The notes under the pieces were generated by a model, which was not told the DNA's origin, did not search any database, and saw only the letters and a list, made by a program, of their open reading frames with translations. 64,000 nt of DNA, taken from assembly GCA_905202485.1 (NCBI GenBank), contig CAJKRY010000006.1:1-64000 (forward strand). Reading direction: 5' to 3'. Position numbers and translations under genes: made by a program. The stretch comes from an uncultured Methanomassiliicoccus sp. Lineage in GTDB: Archaea; Thermoplasmatota; Thermoplasmata; Methanomassiliicoccales; Methanomassiliicoccaceae. This document shows, one piece after another, positions 1 to 6,228 of the stretch (position 1 is its first letter; each line of letters opens with the position of its first letter).

Positions 1-722
1 CCCCCCCAGCGATCTAATCCGCGTGCTTTCGGTGCATCATTGTCCCATTCAACACCGTATGTCTGATAACCAGAAGTTATGCGCTGCTTAGCAATTTCAA
101 AACAGTTAGGATCATGTTCTATGCCGATGAATCTCCTCCTAGTTTTGATCGCTGCAGCTCCTGTCGTTCCTGAGCCCATCATCGGATCTAATACGAGATC
201 TCCTGCGTCTGTGCAGCTGTTAATCAGCCACTCCATCAAGGTCTCGGGTTTTTCTGCAGGATGTCCATGGGGTTTTACAGACTGCCATGGAAAACGCTGA
301 ATATCCCGCAGACTGTTATTCCGGATTTTGAATTTCTTCATCGGGATGAGCGCTACACACTCATACGTGGGTCTCAGGAGCATACCTGGTCCCAGCATCG
401 CCTTGTCCCAGATCAGTAAAGAGCGGATGACCAATCCCGCATCATAAGCTGCTTTCTGGTATGATGCCAATGATCGCCAATTCAAACATGCATAAATGCA
501 GCCGGTTTCTTTCAGGATCTCAGAACACTTTCTGAAAAATAGTGAGTAGAAGTAAGATCCGTTTAGAAGGTCGCACCAGGGGTTGATTTTGCCGCCCATG
601 TCTGACGCTCCTTCAATCATATATGGAGGATCTGTGATTACTGCATCAACTTTAGTTTCCAACGTGTCTAACAGATCCATGCAGTCGCCCTGCAGCAGTG
701 CATGAGGACCAAGCGTGATCAA
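1..722 (-). CDS. Beta-class DNA methyltransferase (partial, runs off left edge)
   Basis: Probable DNA adenine-N6 or cytosine-N4 methyltransferase using AdoMet; its C-terminus lies beyond the window. The minus-strand translation shows motif IV DPPY about 30 residues from the start, later HPAEKP, and near residue 190 the AdoMet-binding motif DPMMGSGTTG. Motif IV before motif I is the beta-class order. The proposed start is TTG at 722-720: it directly follows the TAA of the upstream gene (TAATTG), and GGAGAGGTGAT, a good ribosome site, sits inside that gene's end, so the two are translationally coupled. No restriction endonuclease is visible, so an orphan or virus/plasmid-type methylase is the best reading. 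Target base and site cannot be told. Confidence 0.85.
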   Translation of the reverse strand, partial: MITLGPHALLQGDCMDLLDTLETKVDAVITDPPYMIEGASDMGGKINPWCDLLNGSYFYSLFFRKCSEILKETGCIYACLNWRSLASYQKAAYDAGLVIRSLLIWDKAMLGPGMLLRPTYECVALIPMKKFKIRNNSLRDIQRFPWQSVKPHGHPAEKPETLMEWLINSCTDAGDLVLDPMMGSGTTGAAAIKTRRRFIGIEHDPNCFEIAKQRITSGYQTYGVEWDNDAPKARGLDRWG

Positions 723-1058
723 TTAATCACCTCTCCAGGTGTACGTCGAGTAAGACAGCCCTCCTGCCTTGCACTTCCTCCTTGCCCAGGGGGCGTCCCT
801 TAAAATTAATCCAACCTGACGCGGAGTAATCGGCGTTTCTCCACGGCTCTTTAAAGTGAGCCAGACTTCGTTAAAAACATCAACTGCGCAGAACGGTTTC
901 CTTGTTTTGATCCATATACCATATGCTGTTTCCTTCACCAGGTCAATGTAACATTTGGTCAAAATGCCACCCCCGCCTGCGATGTCACCAAGAAGCGCAG
1001 GGCAAGGGCATGGCACATACCGCGTGACTCGTAGATAACCGTTCGCATGATTCTTCAA
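723..1058 (-). CDS. Hypothetical protein upstream of the methyltransferase
   Basis: About 111 residues; not a family I recognise. The N-terminal part has a CPCP pair and a glycine run; the C-terminal 40 residues (TPRQVGLILRDAPWARRKCK) are basic and look like a small helix-turn-helix DNA-binding segment, which is inference only. The start is uncertain: TTG at 1058 with AAGGAT just upstream is the longest option, and an in-frame GTG lies about 14 codons further on. The gene ends exactly where the methyltransferase begins, so the pair is one operon, probably a leftover of a mobile element. Coding status is supported by the tight coupling and by the ribosome site for the next gene lying in its last codons. 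Confidence 0.55.
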   Translation of the reverse strand: MKNHANGYLRVTRYVPCPCPALLGDIAGGGGILTKCYIDLVKETAYGIWIKTRKPFCAVDVFNEVWLTLKSRGETPITPRQVGLILRDAPWARRKCKAGGLSYSTYTWRGD

Positions 1059-1406
1059 ATATCCTTAAAACTATTAAAAATAATAGCTATAGAAGATATA
1101 TTAAATAATCTAATATCCTGTCCAAGTGTGCCAAAAATAAAGAAAAAAGAAAGGGTTTAGTTTCCTCGCTGATTGAATTGAAAAAATGGATGTCTGGCTA
1201 AGCGATGTGTCAGGTCCGGGCAGACCCACCATTTCTGATTTCTCTGTATATTCAATTCGATTTTTATTGATCCCCATGCAGCCTCAGATTGTTTTGATTG
1301 ACTGTATGGGCCTGTGCATACTTTTGAAAACAGCAAGATTTATCAAATACAGCCGCAAATATGATATATTTCCGACATATGTCGGAAACTAAATAGAGGT
1401 GAATTC
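1059..1406. other. AT-rich intergenic region with divergent promoters
   Basis: About 350 bases between the leftward methyltransferase operon and the rightward DUF134-NifX gene. The left part is very AT-rich (positions 1063-1120) and could carry the leftward promoter. The right part holds a TATA-like GATATATTT at about 1363-1371 followed by a 20-base perfect palindrome, listed separately. A 68-codon rightward reading frame from 1186 lacks a ribosome site and has the composition of noncoding DNA; I do not call it. Confidence 0.5.
1369..1388 (+). promoter_or_regulatory. Perfect 20-base palindrome, probable operator
   Basis: TTTCCGACATATGTCGGAAA is its own reverse complement over all 20 bases. 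It begins at the end of a TATA-like GATATATTT and finishes about 19 bases before the proposed ACG start of the DUF134-NifX gene, so a bound dimer would block transcription initiation. The gene itself encodes a helix-turn-helix domain, so autoregulation is a natural reading, though any dimeric regulator could bind here. Confidence 0.6.
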
Positions 1407-2159
1407 ACGGCCAGGCCTACGCGCTGCAGAAGGATATGTATGGAACCAGCATATGACAGATTTGTTCCAGACGGTATATCCTGCGGGGAGCAGATCACAT
1501 TGACGGTTGATGAGTATGAAGTTATCCGGCTGATCGATCTTGAAAAAAAGACCCACAACCAATGTGCAGAATTGATGAATGTCTCGAGAACAACAATCAC
1601 AGAGATATATGAAACTGCCAGATGCAAGATTGCAGACAGCATTGTCAATGGAAAATTTCTTGTGATTGCAGGAGGCAACTATCAGATCTGTGATGGTTCT
1701 TCTGAATGCTGCTACAAGAAACGCTGCAGAAAAGTCAGGTCAGAATGTGAAATTTTACGAAGAAAAGGAGCAGATGAAATGAGAATTGCAGTTACTTATG
1801 AAAATGGAAAGGTATTCCAGCATTTTGGGCACACAGAACAGTTCAAAATTTACGATGTGCAGGATGGAAAAATAATTGAAGAAAGGGTGATAAACAATGA
1901 TGGCCCAGGCCACGGCGCACTGGCTGGATTTTTAAGAGATAATCGGGTAGATGTGCTAATCTGCGGCGGAATAGGCGGGGGTGCGCAGAATGCTATATCA
2001 AGCGTAGGCATCAAGCTGTATGGCGGTGTCAGTGGAGATGCAGATGAAGCGGTCAAAGCACTGCTGTCCGGCAATTTAGGGTACGATCCTGACGTGCACT
2101 GCAATCATCATGAATCTGATGAAGGCGTTCACAACTGCGGCAGTCATACATGCCATTAA
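1407..2159 (+). CDS. DUF134 helix-turn-helix / NifX-like domain fusion, probable ACG start
   Basis: The N-terminal part (residues 1 to about 95) is a DUF134 DNA-binding domain with a sigma-70 region-4-like helix-turn-helix (LTVDEYEVIRLIDLEKKT, NVSRTTITEIYE). A cysteine-rich linker follows, then from residue 125 a NifX/NifB-type dinitrogenase cofactor domain (MRIAVTYENGKVFQHFGHT, ICGGIGGGAQNAI), and a His/Cys-rich tail that may bind metal. The first ATG is at 1440, but the conserved DUF134 start MxRPxKxRRI lies upstream in the same frame: ACG GCC AGG CCT ACG CGC reads as MARPTRCRRIC if ACG 1407-1409 initiates, and GAGGTGA sits 4 bases before it. No ATG, GTG or TTG exists in that stretch. An ATG at 1779, at the domain junction, has AAAAGGAG 8 bases upstream and could give a separate NifX-like product. 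Likely role: metal or Fe-S cofactor handling with regulation; no nitrogenase is seen here. Confidence 0.8.
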   Translation, partial: TARPTRCRRICMEPAYDRFVPDGISCGEQITLTVDEYEVIRLIDLEKKTHNQCAELMNVSRTTITEIYETARCKIADSIVNGKFLVIAGGNYQICDGSSECCYKKRCRKVRSECEILRRKGADEMRIAVTYENGKVFQHFGHTEQFKIYDVQDGKIIEERVINNDGPGHGALAGFLRDNRVDVLICGGIGGGAQNAISSVGIKLYGGVSGDADEAVKALLSGNLGYDPDVHCNHHESDEGVHNCGSHTCH

Positions 2160-2441
2160 ACCATTTTATATTGATAATGAATAAATCACTTATCAATACA
2201 TTTTTTTTTAATTTTTCAGACTCGGCATAAGATAGAAAGATTCAATAATTGTTTTGAGTCGATGTTTTAGTCAAGTCTAGAATCTAATCTTTAATTAGAG
2301 AAATAAATGCACAATTTAATAAAATGAGTGTAAATATTAAATCAGATATGAATTATTAATATATAAATAAAAATAATTGAAGATGTTTCGAAACAAGAAT
2401 GAGTACAATTCCATCTGCATTCGGATTATAGAGTGCAATAT

Positions 2442-3437
2442 TCAGGCGTTATTATCATCATTCAGCTTAAGCCTGTGATACTTCTGAGTTGATGAATTGC
2501 CAGCGGCTAGGGCTATAAGTTCTGATATGTGAAGAACCGGAACACCGTTTACTATACTGTCGTATTTAAACGTACAAAACGGACATCCGACAATTACAGC
2601 ATCTACACCTTTGATCTCATCCTGCCTTTCGATCATAAGCTGGCTTGAAACTCCTTTTACAGATTTTCCGCAGCAACCGATTTTATTACCAATGGGAGTC
2701 GCTCCCGTCGTACGAACAATAGCTTCAAATTCTTTTGCAAAGTATTCAAGAGCGCATCCAGGTTCTAACGCCACTTCTAATGAAACTCCAGGCAGTTCAG
2801 AAATCTTATTTTTATTTTCATAGAGAAGTTTCGTGATGTGTCTTGCATTGACTCCTGAATTTTTAAGTTCATCGGCGCAGCCTGGACAGATGGTTATGAT
2901 TTCTCTGTCTTTTGCCTGGTTTCCCATTTTGAGTTTGTATTCATCTCTCTCAGCATCAGATAAACTTCTAAACGGCACAGGAAATGTACAACATGTGGGA
3001 TTAGGGAGTTCTGAATGCTTAACACCAATGGCATCCATGGCTATCCCGGTTGCATATTTTAGAAACGGAAGCTTGCATTCTACAGTGCACCCTGCCATGA
3101 TGTATGCATCGTCACCAGTAGGTGCATATGGAAGTTCAGTGCGCGATGGATGGTTGCCTGCCTGCATGATATAGCCTGTTTCATAGAATGATTCTGGAAT
3201 CTTTGCGCTTGACTCCCTGCAGTTCATATACATCATGACTTTGAATGGATTGGTGCTTGAACATACGCTCGAACATCTGCCGCAACCTATACAAAGGGTT
3301 ACATTTCCATCTTCCCCATTCATCACACTTTGAGGGCTGCATCCGCCGTGATTGAAGGACGGACAAGATTCATCACACAGTCCGCATCCAATACATTCAG
3401 ACATTAGTGATTCAATATATTCAGGCAAGTCAGACAT
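2442..3437 (-). CDS. HdrD/GlpC-like iron-sulfur oxidoreductase with two CCG domains
   Basis: About 331 residues, the layout of a fused HdrC-HdrB (HdrD-like) protein. Two 4Fe-4S ferredoxin motifs lie at the N-terminus: CIGCGLCDESC at C15-C25 and CIGCGRCSSVC at C49-C59. Two cysteine-rich CCG domains follow: the first ends with CCTFPVP and CPGCADEL, the second with GCCGKS and GCPFCTF. In the Hdr family the CCG domains hold the noncubane clusters that reduce disulfides. No membrane anchor or HdrA-type flavoprotein is adjacent; the neighbours are DUF134-NifX and a broken ATPase. Start ATG at 3437 has no clear ribosome site, so a leaderless message is possible. Substrate is unknown: CoM-S-S-CoB reductase, or a lactate/glycolate oxidase subunit, are the usual alternatives. 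Confidence 0.85.
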   Translation of the reverse strand: MSDLPEYIESLMSECIGCGLCDESCPSFNHGGCSPQSVMNGEDGNVTLCIGCGRCSSVCSSTNPFKVMMYMNCRESSAKIPESFYETGYIMQAGNHPSRTELPYAPTGDDAYIMAGCTVECKLPFLKYATGIAMDAIGVKHSELPNPTCCTFPVPFRSLSDAERDEYKLKMGNQAKDREIITICPGCADELKNSGVNARHITKLLYENKNKISELPGVSLEVALEPGCALEYFAKEFEAIVRTTGATPIGNKIGCCGKSVKGVSSQLMIERQDEIKGVDAVIVGCPFCTFKYDSIVNGVPVLHISELIALAAGNSSTQKYHRLKLNDDNNA

Positions 3438-3874
3438 AGTTACTCTAATGTTAACTCAATATATCCATCTTTAGCTAGAACAAAGACAGGTGAAAACTAA
3501 AGCCAACGCACCCGATGCAGCTGAGTCGCATCACCATAATATTTCACACCCATAACAACAAGTTTAATTGACGAAACTACAAAACTAAAATTTAAATAGT
3601 ATGGAATATTGAATAAAAATTTATATGTTCCCAGCATCTTTGGAAAAGACCATAGAATACAGGAAAAATAAACATAAGAACCTGCAGAAGAAGATGATGA
3701 AATAAAAGGCAAGGGAGTCCTCCTTTCGGAGGACGGAGGGTATCTAGATGAACTTTTTTTCACACTTTAGTTCTAGCATATTATAGTTTTGCCTAATTAT
3801 CTCATGAATATTATGAATAGGTTTAGAGTAGACAAACGATAATAAAATAAACAGAAAGCATATCACCAGCTGCA
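3438..3874. other. Intergenic region with a strong hairpin
   Basis: About 440 AT-rich bases between the leftward HdrD-like gene and the rightward ATPase remnant. It holds the hairpin at 3717-3734 and, before it, a possible 26-codon basic ORF (3625-3705) whose ATG overlaps a TATA-like TTTATATG; coding support is weak. The longer reading frames across it (3497-3763 and 3744-3944, minus) have no ribosome site and poor composition. Confidence 0.4.
3717..3734. other. Hairpin GTCCTCC-TTTC-GGAGGAC
   Basis: A perfect 7-bp stem with a TTTC loop. In the rightward transcript the second arm carries GGAGG, a Shine-Dalgarno core paired with CCTCC of the first arm. Seven T residues follow about 17 bases downstream, so it could also be a weak terminator of a short rightward transcript. 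No recognised RNA family. Confidence 0.45.
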
Positions 3875-4291
3875 ATGAGTAAGTGTATAGGCGAGAACGA
3901 CTCCGTTTACAAACTCCGTATGTTTCTAGAGGACCCCCGTACAAAAATAATTACCGGCCCCAGAAGGTTTGGAAAAACAGAATTGCTGGACATACTAGTG
4001 TCTGAAATTAAAGAGCTGTGTCCTTCGTCAAATATAATAAGACTGAATAGGCATACATGTCTAGAATCCACTTTAAGAAATTATACTGAACTTCTAAAAT
4101 TTGTCTACAGCAACCTCAAAGAAGGGCAAAAAAACTACATCATAATTGATGATGCGAATACGACGTCTAATTGGGAAATGATCGCAGAAAAAATCTCCGC
4201 AGAAGAAAAGTATGAAATTGAGATGTATTGTGGACAGGACCTCTGCCATCAGGTTCCGGCATGCATCAGATGGATTAAAAAGAATACTTGA
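3875..4291 (+). pseudogene. Truncated archaeal AAA ATPase (N-terminal remnant)
   Basis: 138 codons covering only the nucleotide-binding half of an AAA_14/DUF4143-type archaeal ATPase. The Walker A motif GPRRFGKTE is near residue 28 and the Walker B-like YIIIDDAN near residue 88. Full-length members have about 400 residues with a C-terminal DUF4143 or nuclease-like domain. After EKYEIEMY the reading frame departs into a Cys-rich tail unlike the family and stops, which fits a frameshift or deletion. Downstream DNA to 4296 has no room for the missing half. Such ATPases are common in accessory DNA of archaea; this one looks like decayed cargo. Confidence 0.7.
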
Positions 4292-4295
4292 AACG

Positions 4296-4616
4296 TCAGC
4301 TCACTTCTTCGAATAAATCGTTAAGCTCGCGGTGGTCAGAGTTTTTATCATTTAACTCAGACAGCAACGTCCGCATATAGTTAATGTAGTCGATCCATTG
4401 CTGATCGGATATCATATTCACAAATTCGATGTTTGACATGCTGGACGCTTCATCATCAATCCTGAAATTATCCAAAAAAGAGTCTTCATAAAAACTTGCC
4501 ACTTCAATTATTTTATCTATGGTCTGATCATTTCTGATATGTTCGATAGTTGCTTTAAGATTCTCGTTCAATTCTCTGTAATATTCCTGTCTTGTAGTCG
4601 TTGCTTGTTCATTCAT
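4296..4616 (-). CDS. Hypothetical acidic protein
   Basis: About 106 residues from ATG 4616 (MNEQATTTRQEYYREL), helical and acidic, with no motif I recognise. A longer version from GTG 4694 would add 26 residues, but that GTG lies inside a strong hairpin and lacks a properly spaced ribosome site, so I prefer the ATG. The stop codon lies five bases from the convergent end of the broken ATPase. Amino-acid composition (D/E/N/I-rich with regular hydrophobics) looks like a real soluble protein. No function is proposed. Confidence 0.5.
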   Translation of the reverse strand: MNEQATTTRQEYYRELNENLKATIEHIRNDQTIDKIIEVASFYEDSFLDNFRIDDEASSMSNIEFVNMISDQQWIDYINYMRTLLSELNDKNSDHRELNDLFEEVS

Positions 4617-4689
4617 ACGTAAAGCATTGTAGCAGGTAGTAAGTAAAAGATATGCTGGCAGGAGTTGATCACCAGTGGATTTATGGGGC

Positions 4690-4710
4690 CCCACTCCCAG
4701 CCGGAGTGGG
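4690..4710. other. 8-bp hairpin in a divergent intergenic region
   Basis: CCCACTCC, loop CAGCC, GGAGTGGG: a perfect GC-rich stem in AT-rich surroundings. It lies upstream of both flanking genes, so it is not an obvious terminator for either. A small RNA, a decayed end or a protein-binding site are all possible. Confidence 0.4.
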
Positions 4711-4896
4711 AATGGGGATATGAGAGGTGAGTAGATGGTAAAACTACTACAATGTTGGATGTTATATCCAATATAAATAGTTGCTCATTCAGAGCATAGG
4801 GAATAAAGAGTGCTCAAATCTCATGAATCAAACAGTATTTAAATTAAATCCATAAAATAAAAGAAGAACTAAGTAGTATTTTAACTATGCACGGAC

Positions 4897-6009
4897 GTGA
4901 ACAGCGTGAGCAAAGGACGCATAGCATCGCTTGGATTGTCGATCATTCTGCTGATTATTTTTGTATATTTTACTAAAGAAAAAATAGTTGAATTTGCATA
5001 TGTTGATTACTGGATATTATTTTTCTTTATATTCATGCTGATTTCAGCAATAATTTATACAGTCATTCATGAGTTCGGCCATGTACTGTTTGGATGGGCA
5101 ACCGGATACAAGCTGGATGCTTTTGCAGTATTCGGATATACATTTGTTAATGTAGATGGCAGATATATTCTGAAGAGAATGTATATCCCCGGCACTGGAG
5201 GCGCCAACATGATGCATCACAAGAAGAGCAAAACAAACGCTCCATACAGCCTCTACATAATGGGCGGAGTCATCATAACTGCAGTTCTTACTATTGCATC
5301 CATTGCATTAATGGTGTTTATCAACAATGCATTCATCGGCTTATTCTTCTACGCAATGGTTCTCATCGGACTGTTCGTTACCATCTACAATACAATACCG
5401 CTGAAGACTAAGAATGGAGTATATAATGACGGAATGATTTTAAAATTATTCAAAAATGATGAACGTTCACAGGAAGTATTTAACAAAACCCAGGACGTGA
5501 GCTTACTAGCATTAAAGGGGATACCGATTAAGGATGCACCGGAAGAGCTGTTTGAAATCCCAGAATCTTACAAAACCGCACCCTTCGCCAATGAACTGCG
5601 GGTTAACAAATCAGAGTATCTGATATATAACAGAAGGTATGAGGAAGCAGAGTCAGAACTTGAGTCTGTAATACGTGATATGGGAGAATCAGATAAGGCT
5701 CTGAATAACATCTCGACATGCCTCCTGCTCTTAGATTATATGACTAATGAGACAGACAAAGAAAAAGTCGAGAGTATATATCAAAACAATAAGAAAGATA
5801 TAGAAATTTTAGCAAAATACTATCTCACAGCAAAATATATCTCAATAGCATATAAGCTAAAATTTGAAAATGAGTGGAATGTAGACAGAGATGTATTGGA
5901 GTTCTACAAGCTCGCAAAGAAACAGGATCTGAATTCTGGTCTTGAGCTAGAGCTGATGAGAAAACTGCTGGAAGAAAACTCAATGTCATGCCTGATTCCA
6001 TCAAACTAA
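4897..6009 (+). CDS. Membrane zinc metallopeptidase, M50/site-2-protease-like
   Basis: About 370 residues. The N-terminal half is membrane-embedded: a segment at about 9-26, one at 38-60 leading straight into HEFGH (zinc motif HExxH), and more around 122-145 and 147-167. The motif NTIPLKTKNGVYNDG after the last segment matches the N-P-x(n)-DG site that supplies the third metal ligand in site-2 proteases. The C-terminal half (about 190-370) is a soluble helical region with TPR-like spacing, perhaps for substrate binding. The start is GTG 4897, or GTG 4906 three codons later; neither has a strong ribosome site. Likely role: intramembrane or membrane-proximal proteolysis; substrate unknown. It converges on tRNA-Gly. 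Confidence 0.7.
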   Translation: MNSVSKGRIASLGLSIILLIIFVYFTKEKIVEFAYVDYWILFFFIFMLISAIIYTVIHEFGHVLFGWATGYKLDAFAVFGYTFVNVDGRYILKRMYIPGTGGANMMHHKKSKTNAPYSLYIMGGVIITAVLTIASIALMVFINNAFIGLFFYAMVLIGLFVTIYNTIPLKTKNGVYNDGMILKLFKNDERSQEVFNKTQDVSLLALKGIPIKDAPEELFEIPESYKTAPFANELRVNKSEYLIYNRRYEEAESELESVIRDMGESDKALNNISTCLLLLDYMTNETDKEKVESIYQNNKKDIEILAKYYLTAKYISIAYKLKFENEWNVDRDVLEFYKLAKKQDLNSGLELELMRKLLEENSMSCLIPSN

Positions 6010-6021
6010 AAACACAAAGAG

Positions 6022-6094
6022 TGCAAGCGCCGGGATTCGAACCCGGGCAGTTAGCTTGGAAGGCTAAAATCCTAACCAACTAGATCACGCTTGC
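6022..6094 (-). tRNA. tRNA-Gly (anticodon TCC)
   Basis: The minus strand folds into a full cloverleaf: acceptor GCAAGCG pairs with CGCTTGC, D-loop TAGTTGGTTAG, anticodon stem TTAGC/GCTAA with loop CTTCCAA (anticodon TCC, reading GGA/GGG), T-stem CCGGG/CCCGG with loop TTCGAAT. The discriminator is A; CCA is not encoded and there is no intron. The 3' end faces the accessory region at 0-6 kb. Confidence 0.97.
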
Positions 6095-6188
6095 GTACTT
6101 CCCCCTTATTCTCAGTTCCTTTATAAGACTTTTGTTACCTTAGCAATAAAATAGAGAAACAAAGCTGCCTGAGTCAGTAAGAATTCCA

Positions 6189-6218
6189 GATAAATAAAAA
6201 AGAAGGCCTCAAAGAGGC
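6189..6218 (-). terminator. Terminator of the surface-protein gene
   Basis: Reading leftward, GCCTC-TTT-GAGGC forms a 5-bp stem followed by CTTCTTTTTTATTTATC. It starts about 11 bases after the stop of the 6229-8589 gene. Confidence 0.7.
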
Positions 6219-6228
6219 TGTGGTAAGA

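Noticed and set aside
1186..1392. 68-codon rightward reading frame before DUF134-NifX
   Set aside because: No ribosome site, noncoding composition, and it covers the TATA box and palindrome of the next gene.
3625..3705. 26-codon basic ORF
   Set aside because: Start overlaps a TATA-like sequence, no ribosome site, too short to support without conservation data.
3497..3944. Two leftward reading frames in the spacer
   Set aside because: No ribosome site and no protein-like pattern; they cross a strong hairpin and the ATPase gene start.
4617..4694. GTG start extending the orphan gene at 4296
   Set aside because: The GTG lies inside a stable hairpin with no spaced ribosome site; ATG 4616 is more likely.
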